Positions 11,067-23,900 of a stretch of DNA of 64,000 nt are shown here, piece by piece (the first letter of the stretch is position 1; every line of letters starts with the position of its first letter). Both the position numbers and the translations under genes were made by a program. The notes under the pieces are model-generated. The model was not told where the DNA came from, did not search any database, and saw only the letters and a list, made by a program, of their open reading frames with translations. The DNA comes from Owenia fusiformis (Eukaryota > Annelida > Polychaeta > Sabellida > Oweniidae). Location: NCBI GenBank assembly GCA_903813345.2, contig CAIIXF020000003.1, positions 26,365,248 to 26,429,247 on the forward strand, written 5' to 3'.

Positions 11067-14000
11067 ATGGGTGATTCCAAACAGGGGAGCATGATTAAGA
11101 AGCCATTATTTTTACTGGCCATTATTGTGCTGATTCTTGGCTTCAAGTGGGCCAATGACGTCACTCTGCAAGAAGGTGTTGGGGAAAGATGGAAGCTCCA
11201 TCTTTTGGCAGCATCCATCAATGTAGTCAAAGATCTTGTAAGTTATTTATTCAAGGAGGTCAACGGATGTCTATGATTCAGCTAAATTAAATTTCTTCTC
11301 TACCATCAGCAATAGACTTGAAACTTTGAAATAACTGCTGTTGATACAAATATTATTAATGCCTGTTAAATTCCAGGATGTAACGTTTTTAAAAATGGCA
11401 TACATGGGTCAGAGTTTGCGAACAAATCTCTTATACGGACAAAGTATAACTAATTATGTCTGGGTCCACTCTCAAGATTATCATCAACAACACTTTCGAA
11501 AAAAGATATGCGATATGAAATTGAATAACTCAGATGCCAGTAGGTAGTTACCAGTTTCGTCACCAGGTGGCTAATTCGGGGGGAAATAACATGGCAGGGT
11601 ACTCCGTTTTAGTGGTTTTCTTTTCATATTACCCTTATGTATCTGATCGTTATACAAATTAAAATATGTCAAGTAAAAGAAAATATAATATCTGCCTAAC
11701 ACAAGAAAACTTTTTTGTGATTTTACAAAATATGGTCTATGGGGAATATCCCCGAAGGAGTTACTTGTTGATTCCAAATATGACACAGGTTTGACAAAAT
11801 TTTGAATATTAAATGACGTAACCCAAGATCATTTCTACTCGCATTTCCTCCATTGTGCGAAGCTAAATTTTAATCGATATAAGAAAATCAGTCCTCGCAG
11901 GATCAGGATTTGGTTCTGATGAATGTAGTTTTGTTGCAGGCGACGTTAGGGAACATGTTAGGAATAGCATCAGAGATCAACATGACCAGAACACTTATTA
12001 CGCACTTCGCTGTTGCCATAGATACAGGCCGTTACAAAGACTACCAGGTATGATCGACCATGAATTAAATTCCAGTCTTCCCTATTATTTTATTTTATAT
12101 TAAGTAATATATTATATAATATTATATTATAGAACAGAATATTATACTTTGTTGTATGTATAATTAAAATTTGAAATTCCGTTTCCAGTTCATGAACATC
12201 ACTGATACAAAGTTTGGCGATATCCCTGTTAGGATATACCGACCCCCAAAGTTGCCATCCAACGGCCCTGCAATGATGTTCTTCCACGGAGGAGGGTTTG
12301 CGTTCATGAATCCGGACACCCACGATATCTTTCCTAGAACCATCTCCAAACGTCTTAATATGCTAGTGGTCTCAGTTGAGTGAGTATTTGTGTTAAATAG
12401 TGTAATTTCTTTCGCTTTTACTATTTTGCAAATTGTTTGGAATAAATTACACATAAAAGACGTCGTAAATAGTGAGTACTTTTATTGAAATCTTGCAATT
12501 GTGGCTACAACATATAATAGAAACCTAGTACCTTCACGACATGACAATTTCATAGAAACTTCAAACATTGCTATTCCATAATATATTACAGAAATCCAAC
12601 GGATCCATCACTTAATAATGTTAAAGAAACCTGGCAGCTCCACCATTTGATAATATTATTGAAACCAGGGAGCTCGATTACTCACATGATAATAAAACTA
12701 TTGAATGTTTTACAGCTATAGAAGAACACCAGAGCACCCCTCTCCTGCTGGCTTCCATGATTGCCTCAATTCTACCATACACCTTATGAGGCATGCTGAA
12801 GAACTGGACATCGACTCCAGACGTATTGCAGTGGCAGGTTGGTGATTATCTTCATGTATACTCGGTGAACCTCGAATATGAAATGATTTATAGAAATTGG
12901 CCATGGGTAGTAAGGGGCATTTTTTTATACATAAATTTATTCCTTTAGTAAACAATAGAAGACATGCAATTGATTGCCAAAGTTTTATAAAAAAAAACAT
13001 TAGCGGCAATTTTAGACAATATGAATAGGAATACATTAAAATTTAAAATTTATCAAAGTAATGTTTTCACTCATATAAGAAACTATAACCCCATGGGCCA
13101 GGGATGTGTTAACACATGCATGCAAAAATTAGCCAAACCGATCAATTTGGCCCAGACTTTGATTAACAAAATGACTCATAAGTTCTATTAATTTTTCATT
13201 TAATGAATTATCTAAATCTTCATCACCATACAAAAGAAACTGAATTTTGTCAACTGTGCTCAAATTCTGAACCAAAAGATGAAGATCTGAAGTTCGCAGT
13301 CCTGCAAATAAAGTTTCACGCTCGTTTACAAGCAGAGGACATTTTAAGATAAAATGAGAAGGTGTTTGTGGTAATCCACATTTACAAAAGGGATCCCTAA
13401 CACTGGTGAAATTATGAGCATATAGCTGTGATTTTAAAAGAAGACCCACTCTGAGTTTGTTAAAAGCAGATTCAACATATCTAGGCATTTCGTTTACCAT
13501 TTTGGTAGTGGGTAGCATGGAGACAGGGCTCCTGTAATCTCTTACTAATCTTTTGAAGCGTGATATCGGTTGACCTCTTCTAGTGTCAAGGTGTAAATTA
13601 TTCCATATTCTTATTCCATTCAAAATAGTTGACCTCCGGAATGAGTTGCTAGCTTTTGTAGGAATTAAGTAGTGTCTTGTATTTCTCAGTTGCCTAGCCT
13701 GAGTATTTTCATAGGTTTGAAGTAATTCACAAATGAAAGGTGGAAGAATTGTACCTACATTTAAACATAAACATTTTATAATGCTCATCTCTTCTAGTTG
13801 ATAGGGATTTCCAGTTTAAGGAACTTAGAACAGAAGCAGTGTTTGACCCATGTATAACACCAGAAACCAAACATGCTGCTCTGTAGTGCAATCTATCTAA
13901 ACACTGAAGTTTAAAATGTGAAGCTTTACCGTAAATAATATCACAGTAATCAAAATGTAAGGGGCATTTGAAACAAGAAAACAAAAATCCAATAGTCAAT

Positions 14001-14711
14001 TGTTTCTGTCACGATCATTTCCATACAAAAACAATATTTTCATGTATATTTCCAGGTGACAGCGCTGGTGGTAACCTAGCAACAACAGTAGCCATTGCTC
14101 TTCGTGACATGGCAGATCCAACTCTCCCAGACCTTAAGATACAGGTCATGATTTACCCAACGATGCAGGAAGCCGATAAAATGACACCCTCGTGCCAACA
14201 GAACTTCTACGACCCAATGCATACTACTATTGCAGGAGCATTATTCGCGCTATACCGATGTGACGTAGAGAAAGTAAAATATGCTCCCTTGTTTATCAAT
14301 AACAATCACACTACACCCGCATTGAAGAAGACACTTTCTAAATATATGCCATATGAAGCACTTCCATATAAGGTCAAGCCAGGATATGTCCAACCCGATG
14401 ACACACTTGGTGATCATGAAATATCGCGCGTATTGGAGTCGTGCATTATGGATCCTCTATTATCTCCTTTGTTTATAGAGGACCTTAGTAGACTACCTAT
14501 CTCCTATATGATGACGGTTGAGTATGATGTTTTGAGGGATGAAGGACATTGGTACGCAATGAGACTGAAAGAGGCGGGGAATAAGGTCACACATACACAC
14601 ATACACGATGGCTTCCATAGCATAACTACTCTCTTTGAAGGCATTTTTACATTTGATTCTGGAATAAGAGCTGTAAATGATTTAACTTCGTTTCTTAAAC
14701 AGAATTTGTAA
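11067..14711 (+). CDS. AADAC-like: Arylacetamide deacetylase-like esterase, copy 2
   Basis: Exons 11067-11237, 11940-12047, 12189-12379, 12716-12837 and 14056-14711 have exactly the same lengths and phases as copy 1 and give 415 residues. The signal anchor, HGGG, GDSAGG, Asp (YDVLRDEG) and His (DGFH) are all kept, so catalysis should be intact. Proteins differ at scattered sites, for example YPTMQEADKMT here against YPTVQVANIMT in copy 1. Exons are much more alike than introns, as expected for a functional pair under selection. The pair arose by tandem duplication with a period of about 7.2 kb between start codons. The last intron contains a LINE fragment absent from copy 1. Confidence 0.95.
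12923..13956 (-). mobile_element. 5'-truncated non-LTR retrotransposon (LINE)
   Basis: The minus strand encodes the C-terminal end of a LINE reverse transcriptase. One frame (13727-13999) includes a YCDIIYG start followed by the thumb-like SSLNWKSLSTRRDEHYKMFM; a second (13129-13788) includes the cysteine-bearing end CKCGLPQTPSHFILKCP. The two overlap out of frame, so the copy is broken. The element is bracketed by the same 13 bp, GTAAGGGGCATTT, at 12910-12922 and 13957-13969, a target-site duplication. The left side is T-rich (poly-A on the element strand). It is about 1.03 kb, truncated at its 5' end, and lies antisense in esterase copy 2 intron 4. Clade (CR1/L2/Jockey-like) not determined. 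Confidence 0.9.
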
Positions 14712-14948
14712 AACAATTTTACATATCATTTAAAACACAAAACATTAAATGTATTGTTTCTTTGTCGAAATAAATTTTTGGTTCACTCAACTCTAAATCT
14801 GAATCTTGAGGGTAAAATTGGAAACCGATAGTAACTGACTAGAATGACTGGTTCTGAAGCTGAGCTGAAGATTGTGATCCTTACTAAATTGTTCCTATAT
14901 TCATAATACTCCATTGGAAAAATAATCGAATTTGCTAAGTATGAAGTA
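14712..14948. other. 3' flank of esterase copy 2
   Basis: AT-rich probable 3' UTR with an AATAAA near 14770. It ends where the next transposon starts, so this element lies only 237 bp past the stop codon. Confidence 0.5.
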
Positions 14949-17430
14949 CACTCCCCTCCATAAGTTTGGCAACCTTTTTCCCCCATTGAACTACGTGTTA
15001 AAGCCTCTTTACCTTTGAATTTTTATTTACTTAACCTGCGATGGAAATACTTATACTATTGATGGAAACGTAATTTGACTTTAATTCCAGTACCTCCAAA
15101 TTTTCTCAATTTTTTTCTCAATTACAATAGGTCGAAAATTGATGATAAATTTGATGGATTTTTAAAAATCGACATTCCCATGTTAACCAATGGGAAATGG
15201 TAGGTTTGCCGCAAGTCAGAATATCCATCTATCCGAGTCCTTGCAAAAAATATGAGTTAGGCAGGCAATTTAATTTGCTAACTTTATTTAACAAAAAATT
15301 GATATGTTTCTTCAGGTTCAACAAATTTATAGGGCTTTAAAGTCAGAATTGATTTTCAAAAAACCTCTCCCATTGAAATAACACAGGAGGCGAAAAATTA
15401 TTTTCAAAAATGACTTTGAAGAGCTGTAACTTTAATATTCATCAAATAAACTAAACACTTAGTGTTCAAAAAAAGTTAGACAATTCAATTTTCTATATAA
15501 AAAATAATGTTTGCTGAATCTTTTACTGAAAAGATATCCTGATTTCTGATTTGGCCCGAACCCTCCATTTCCCATTGGATTACATGGGATTGACGATTTT
15601 CAAAAATTCATCAAATCTATCATCAATTTTCGACCTTTTGTAATTGAGGAAAAAAAATGAGAAAAGGAGTTGGGTAAACAAGGCCATTTTAAGCCCCACC
15701 TGATTTTCAAGTTTTCTCTTTATTTTATTAATCTATGTGATATATGTGTTTCAAAAATGTATGAAAATTTAGGTCAAGGTCATATTCCCCAGGTCAAGGT
15801 CAAATTAAAAAAAATTCATTATTTTCTACAAAAATATACCTTTTTGGTTAAAATATCACAAATATCTGTAGGAATTTAGTCTCATAGAGGTTGGAATTAC
15901 AATATATAGTAAATTGGCAATTTGCCAATAATGAGATATTTATATTAATATATTCCGCCCTTCCCACGCACACTGAAAGAGAACAAAAGTACCTAAAATA
16001 ATGAAAATATTTTATTATTTTTAATTCATTTAAATTCAGAATGTACATTTCATAATTTGACTCGTAAAGTAATGTTTATTTTTTATGAGAAATATGTCCT
16101 GCTTCCTGTTAGCGACATAGGGTATGCTAAAAAACACACACTAAACACACACACTGTATATATTATAATTCAACATAATGATATTATTCAACATAATTTT
16201 AAAGCAACTATTAAGTTTATTTTCAATCATTCTGATAATGTCTAGGAAACAGTAAGTACAGATAACGGAGATAATCACTTCTTGGAGATCACCTAAAAGG
16301 TGAAAAACATCTAAAATCTCAACACATTTCATCATTGGCTTGTTAATGAAATAACAATGAAACATTTTCTGATTAGTTTTACTCATCATCACTTGAACTA
16401 CCTGATTCAGATGTTGTGCACATATAACCACTTGATGTTTCAGGTATTTTAGCATCTAAAATTTTATAATGCCCTTGCAGAGGTTTTTCTTTGGCTTTGT
16501 AACCCTCGTGCTTAGCGAAGCCTATATACCAAATGACAGTTATGGTTGGTTCGTTTTGAATCTAGACGACAGTTATTGCATATTATCCGTCCAACTTTGG
16601 CATTCTTGACTTGTGAAGCTAAATCTTGTGTAACCTTTCTCCGTTTTCTAGGAGAATTTACCTGCTTCCTACATATGCAGCATGAATAGCATTTGGCCAT
16701 TTTGAATAATCAACAAAAATGGCAGGCAAAATTTTCTATAAAGTTCTAAAATTCACATCGAGCATAATAAGTCTCCATCAAAATTATTCTTTGTATGCAA
16801 CAATATAACATTTATGTAACTAAAGAAGCACTTATTAGAGTGGAGACTTGTTATGCTCTATGTGAAAACACTCAAAGGATTACTACCTCCAGTGAATAAA
16901 AATGTCACCCAGACTCAGCATGAAATGTCCTTTCAAAGCTTTACTTACCTCTAAACTGTATTTAAATCAATTGTATGTATGGATCAAATAAATATATATT
17001 TACATAATCCTGGACAGATAAATCAAAAACATTCATTTATAGCTGAGTAAATTGGAATTCATCAAGAGGGTTGCAAAATATGTGAATTTTTTTCCTTCTG
17101 GCCCCCACCCTCTTTGAAGGTCTCCAGACACCGTAACAATTTCTAAATTTTTTTAAAAATACTACCCAAAAATATAGACTGCAATCTATGCGTTTCTGAT
17201 GTTTTTTTGTCCTATTCTAAAAAAAAGTTGTTTCACACTTCAATTGGGGCACTCTCTGTTGCTAGTTTACCCAACTCCTTTGGAGGTATTGGAAATAGAG
17301 TCAAGTTACGTTTTCATCAATATTATAAGTTATTTCATCGCCGGTTAAGTAAATAAAAATTCAAACGTAAAGAGGCTTTAACACGTAGTTCAATGGGGGA
17401 AAAGGGTTGCCAAACTTATGGAGGGGAGTG
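14949..17430. mobile_element. 2.5-kb TA-flanked transposon with about 155-bp terminal inverted repeats
   Basis: The left end CACTCCCCTCCATAAGTTTG is matched inverted at the right end, and the match continues for about 155 bp at roughly 90% identity, then another 14 bp (GGAGTTGGGTAAAC) beyond a nested insertion. TA lies directly outside both ends, as for the Tc1/mariner superfamily. Inside, the minus strand has a 62-codon frame (16512-16700) with paired cysteines (CYSCCIC and IICNNC) suggestive of a zinc-binding fragment. No transposase core was recognised, so the element is probably non-autonomous or decayed. Confidence 0.88.
15101..15665. mobile_element. MITE nested in the left terminal repeat of the larger transposon
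   Basis: A 565-bp insertion with inverted ends of about 85 bp (containing GGTCGAAAATTGATGATA and its complement). It splits the host element's left repeat exactly between TACCTCCAAA and GGAGTTGGGTAAAC; the right repeat is continuous at the matching point (about 17272-17284). It is therefore younger than the host element. No coding capacity. Confidence 0.88.
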
Positions 17431-17432
17431 TA

Positions 17433-17996
17433 TGTGTCTGATGTTCAGATTTAGAGAAGTCGTCCAAATTGATATAGTCTTATTCATTTATTTACATAAG
17501 GCAATTGTTCTTTTACCCTCGGTTCTCGATTTTTTATTGTTACCATCCAACAGAAAATTCAATCTTTTAAAATATGATGATTTTCATGTTTTATTTTTTG
17601 TCACAAATTTAATACTTTTTGGTAATAACAATTCAATAAATAATACATGCATGGCAAACATATATTTTTGTTGATGATCTTTTGATTGAAATATTAAGTA
17701 TGAGGTCCACCCAGGGGTTCCATCACAGCTTTGTATCAGCAGTGTCTCTAACCACTTTCAGGGCCAGCCTGTTTGTTTGATTGTTAGTTTGATTGTTTGT
17801 TTGGTTGTTTAATCGTTGTTTGTTTGATGAATACTGTACTAGCCACACTAAAGAGCCATAAGTAAAATTAATAAAAATTGATAAATTGACGAATCCATGG
17901 TCATATTTCAATTCCCAAATATTTGGGCTTGGTTCGAACACATACTATGAGTCAGTTGCATGGTCCATATTTCTGTATTTCGTTCATTGTAAATCT
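17433..17996. other. Spacer and probable 3' UTR of the adenylyl cyclase gene
   Basis: AT-rich sequence with a TTTG-rich low-complexity run at about 17770-17830. Read on the minus strand this is immediately downstream of the cyclase stop codon. No gene or element was recognised. Confidence 0.5.
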
Positions 17997-20900
17997 TTAA
18001 GCAAAGTACTGGAAGTATACGTCACTTCTGACCGAGTCATTGGCCGTATCCATTCTAATCGTGTCTGAGAGTAAGTACGTCTTCATTTTACCCTTGCCTT
18101 TGACACTGATTGTATCTCGGAACTCGCAAGAGATTTTTTTCTTCATCAGGATGTTCGCCGTTGCCTCTGGCATCTGTAATCATATCAGCATGGTCAACAT
18201 ATGTACTACAATTCCAACTGAGTTGTTCATCAAGCTTAACAGAATTATAAAACATGAAACATAAACATGAAATAATATTTTCTTAAACCAGTTGTCGAAA
18301 AATTCTGAAAATTTTACACATTGTCAATTAAATGGTCATCTTTTGAATAGTAACAATATAATTTGAAATAGATATATACTTTTCTCTATATTGTTTTAGA
18401 GAACACACCGGACACTTCTTTTGTTCTTGGTATCATATGTTCGGAATGAAATGAAACATCTATCCGAACCTCATTGGAACAAAATGACATAAACATAACG
18501 TGTTTATGTCTCTCAATATTGTAATTATACAAAGGAAGGTTTGGTTGATTTAAAAAAAGTATCTTGTTAATAAAATTAAAAGTTTATCTTAGTTTTTTTT
18601 ATCTATTTCGGGCGTTTTTGTTTTAATTTTTTGAATACTTTTTGCTAAATCAACCAAAATTTCCTTTGGACATCTATAATATTGGGACGTCTAAGAAAAT
18701 GTTGTATATGTGTGACCAATTGACAGTTTACTTTCATTTATAGATGGCACTTGGTATTGCCATGTTTCAGTTCACATAAATAGCTGGAAAGGGGATTTCC
18801 ACTTCCTCTTTCTACCACACTTCAATAGGTGTACACATAAGTTTTTTATCTCCAACACAATCCACCACAATATTATAACATGGTAAGCCATCCATTCTTT
18901 ATTTTACATTTATGTATTTCAATTCACATTTATCAATCAATTACAGCATATATTTTGGGTATTTTCTGTCATTTTATCACATATTATCAACTTAGAAATG
19001 TGTTCATATTTTTATACAGTTATCTGGCTGGTCCCTACTTCTGCAACCCACTATCCATTCCTGAATACCCATAGCCCAAGAAAGAGCCAGTTCTGTAAGT
19101 TATTTAGTCGGGTTGCAAAATGTTTAAATCCTAATTCTCAACATGCCTCATTTTATATTATTGTAAAGTGCCAAATGCCATATTATGTGAAATGCCATAT
19201 TGTATAAATGTCATATTGTGTAAATGCCATATTATGCGAAATGCCATATTGTATTTTACTATATAATACGAAGTACTTATTATTTGCATTTGTATTTTTT
19301 AGCTTCTCTGGCTCTGTTTGTCGTAATAAACAACTGTCACATCATACGTCTTGTTGCTTACATATGCGATTTTGTTCAAACCAGCTTCAGAGAGATATTT
19401 TATTTCATTCTCAAGAAATGGTAAAAAGGAAAAAAACAATTGCATTAAAAACAAAAAATGTTAACAAAAATAGTTATATAAAATATATATAAATTATTTT
19501 CGCATTAAATTGTTGTCAATTAGTCAACTTTACATAAAGGACCGTGTTTTTTACAGAATGTTTTCAATAATTGGTTTAAGAGATTAACATTGTTGAATCC
19601 AGTTCTCCATATCGTTACCAATCCTTTATTGATGTATTTTATTTTGAAAACTGAGTATTGCAGTTTTACGTTGTCTCACAGAATCAAGTTAAACCATTGG
19701 GAGAGGCAAGTAAGTTTCAAACATGGTTAGAAAGACATAGTTTTATCCACTTACTTGTATCCGCCCAATGACGCCGTACGTATCCATCCTGCTAGCTACG
19801 TTCACAGTGTCTCCCCAAATGTCATATTGGGGCTTACTTGCACCCACGACTCCAGCTATTAAATCCCCATGGCAAATACCTAAAAGTTAAAAATCAAACA
19901 TTGAGAATTTTACTTTTACCAGTTTATATTATACGATTTGAGATTCAAAGAAATCACGTTTTCTATACAGGCATGCTTTTGCACCAAATTGTTCAAAATG
20001 CAAAATAAAATTCAAAAATCTGTATTTGGCGGTGTTAATATCAAAAAGCAAGCCTATTCGATGTGGCAATAGGACATATAATTGATACCGTGCTCTATCT
20101 ACAAACGAAAATTTAGAACGTTTTCCAAAATTAGAGGGATACAAGTTTGGGCCACCCTTTTGAAAATAGGTTATCATGTTATTGGATATAGAATCGATTC
20201 CTGACATTGTAACACGACTTACCTATCCTGAGTTTGTATTCGAACAGTACGTCATTACTTAGGTCAGCCAGTTTTGACATCATTTCACTGGCAAACATAG
20301 CCATTAATATAGTGTTTTCACTGGATGTCAGATCATCATTCTGAATTTCAATCAATATTAGAGTTTTTAAATTCATGTTGAAACATATTAATTTTTGGGT
20401 TAAGCGGCTAATCCGTAAGGACATTTGTCCTATGAATTTATGAAAAGTTTAAAGTTTCGTTCCTAGAATGAAGTGGTGGACTGTTTTTCACAATTAATCC
20501 CACTATTACAAGTCATACAATTTTAAAAAATCGGTGACTAAAGTAAATAATCAGTCTACCATAACTTTTATTTTCGCTTTTTCTTACATTCGAGTCGGTT
20601 TTGTTCTCGCATGAATGAGAAGCGAAATCAAAAACAAACAGCATGATATTTTCATTTGCACCACCACCCACTTTATATATACACTCCACTACATGTTCCA
20701 CTCTAACGCTAATGAAGACTTTCGTTTGCCAAACTTGTGGAGGGCGGTGCACTTACCTCTTCTCTGAGATTCTCCCCGGGACTCAACCCAGTTGCAGCCA
20801 TATATGTGCTACCTATCGTCTTTATCTTCTCCACTTGTCGAAACCTTTTTAATGCTAGCAACTGAAATATAGAACGATTATTTCAGTCAAGTCCAGTGCC

Positions 20901-23900
20901 ATAGAGAAAAAACAACATACACATACCACACAATTATATTTTGATTATAATGAACACTGTACAATGTCAAAAAAGATTGATTGTTAAACCAATGTAGGAC
21001 ATATTGTCTGTAAAACATACCTTAAACGTCATATTATCTAAACCTCAGTGACCCAAAAAGAAAAACATCAAATCCTATTTAAGAAATGTAGTTAGATTAA
21101 GTAATATTGAAACAACTGTAAAACAGAACAGGCTGTGAGAAAACAAATTCCCTGACATCTTAACCAAAGATTGAACATATAAAGCAAAATTGTGATGATC
21201 ACCTTACCTTATCGAAATCTGAGATTATTTCATTAAGAAGCCTAAGTGACTCTTGTGTTCCTGCTACAGTTGAAAAGTAATGGATGTAGTTAGGTATGGA
21301 GGCAAACATCACACAGACATTCTTACAATGCCTGTGATACACGCTCTGAAACAGAATATAGCACAAATATGATAAATCCCTCGCCCAAAAGCCCTCATTT
21401 TTGACATGTACCACGTTTGATACTTTCACCATTTACGAATAAAGAGTCAAGTCAAGTCACTTGCTTGAAAGATTGAACCAAAATCTATTATTTTTTAAAA
21501 ATTTCATATTCCTAGTATTACTAATTTGAAATAGATTGGTCGAGTCAGACATAGACGAGTGCTTATTCATACGTTTAATTCCAAATGACCTTACCCCCTT
21601 GCCAAGTTCAGGACTGCAGAAGTGTTCCGCTACATGACGTGGTAGAATATTCTCCAATAACATTGTGTTAAGCATTTCACTACGTTCAAGTTCGTCTTTC
21701 TCCTGCTCAATTTTTGTTTGCCAAAGAAAGTCCAATCTACTGTTCCTCTCCGTCTAAGTAACAATAAGCAATAATGAAGCCTCAGTTGCATTTGATCTAC
21801 GGTGGCCGTACGGCGGCAGTAGCTTCACAAAATCGATTTGGAAAATCTACATCGTACTGCTTATCCCTACATTTAATTTTATGCTGCATATTTCTCTAGA
21901 TTTTGGGAAGCTACGGCCGCCGTGTCATTGCAATAGATTAAATATGACCGAGGCAAGTGTGACCTTGTTATAACTTTCATTTCTTTGCGGATTTGGCAGA
22001 AATAGCCAAAGCTTGTTACAATGTCAACCCAAACAAAATGTTTCCATATAACAATTAATTGTAGAAAAATGAAAAAAGTTAACACAAACATGCGCATCGA
22101 GATGAGATGATTCATATATAATAATCACAAATTAATTGATAATTATTTATAGAAAATAGATAGATTGTTACAGTGGAATGATTAGATGGGGATATCTATT
22201 TAGAGAGTAATAATGAAGAGATAAAAATACAAACCTGTCTGTCTAGAACAATTAAAGTGACGAACATAACCGTGAGATAGAAAGATCCCCTCACTCGCAG
22301 TTGGAGAATATCAGGCCTATAAGGATAAATTGAATTACATTCACAAATTCGATCAACTAGACTATATGTATCAATTGCTTAGTACTAGGCAAATCTGCGA
22401 AAATTTGAATTTATCGTCAACATCCTCTGCCAACTAAGACCAGTCGTTTTCGGAACGGTCCAAGCTGAATAACCATATAATAAATAAATTGATAAAGCAC
22501 AACATGCAGACAACAGAAATCGTAAGCACACGGAGGACTGGCCCAATAGAAATGTCCAAACCTTCATATTTAAGTACACTATACACAATTGCTCATAAAA
22601 AAGATTTCCAAACTATAAAAACAAAAGTTTGTTCCAAAATAATACATATAAATAATTAAATAATGTAAAAATATACTCTTTGAGCACAATATTCCTCAAC
22701 ATTTAGTTGAATCTCAAAAGCATTAATTGTTTGAACAGACCGTGAAAATATATTTGAATATTCTTTGAGATTCTTTTAAATCGTAGGAAACGATGTTCAA
22801 TTGGAAAATATTCCATATTATACGAGCAATGGTGTATATTTATTTAAGTTGGTGACATGCATGATATACCGATGGTGGACACTAAATTGGAAATTAGATT
22901 CTCATGACTTGATCAAGTGGATCATACACTAAGCGATGCTTCAAGTACTGTATTATAAAGAAAGGGCTTAAATATATAGGTGTGATCATTTTTGGGCCAC
23001 ATTTTAATAAAACCTACCCTAGACATTCATCATAGAAGTCAAAAACATGTGCCAGGACTATATGGAAGAGTGAGTTGTAGGAGAGAAGGCCGAGAACCAT
23101 ATAAGCAATCTTTATGAGCCAGTTAAGGCGAAGAAACACGCTACATGCAGTTAGTGCCAGCATACTCGAATACATAAAATACTACAAAATAATACCAAAA
23201 CTTAGATGTGTTAGAATTTAGACTTTGCCCCTCCCTTCAAGCCATTTATATTTGGATGCATAAAAACCACGTTTCAACTATGGCAAATGTTCTGCGTCTA
23301 CATACTTGATGTTTCGCGACTATGTAAAATATAAATGACTTCAAGGTTGGGAGCAATGAATACAGATCGTAAAATAATAAAATTAAATATTAGTACAAAC
23401 GAGACAGATTAGTAGTTTAAAATAGCTCATTCCATCATAGTTCAAATCTTGTAGTTGTACGAAGATCGAAAGATTGGAAGATCACTAATATGTATTAGTG
23501 TAAGATAATGCGTTTTTATATTAGTACATGTAACATGCAAACATTTTGAAATGTGATGGCTTACGATAAAGACAAACTACGAGCATCAAATCGACACCAA
23601 AAATTAGTAACGGACAAACATATAATATAAACATTATGCAGCAATCCATATTACCGGTGCAAATACACAGACGCCCTCGTCTGCCAATATCTCCACCATT
23701 TCTCTGAATAACTGGACTGTCTGATTGGTGCAATTATATGGATCATCATGGACGTCCTTACACTCAAACTTGAAAACAAAATCTGTATATAGCATGTACA
23801 ATCCACTCAATCTCACGTTTTTTAATTCACAAATACATGAATATTTACATATTTAGTAATCCATTAACGATCATATTGAATGTTCCTACATAGGATATAA

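Noticed and set aside
22385-22588. 67-codon minus-strand hydrophobic frame as an additional cyclase membrane exon
   Set aside because: Exons at 23018-23181 and 22235-22316 join in phase and match ADCY2 continuously. Adding this segment would insert residues not found in the family, and its splice signals are poor.
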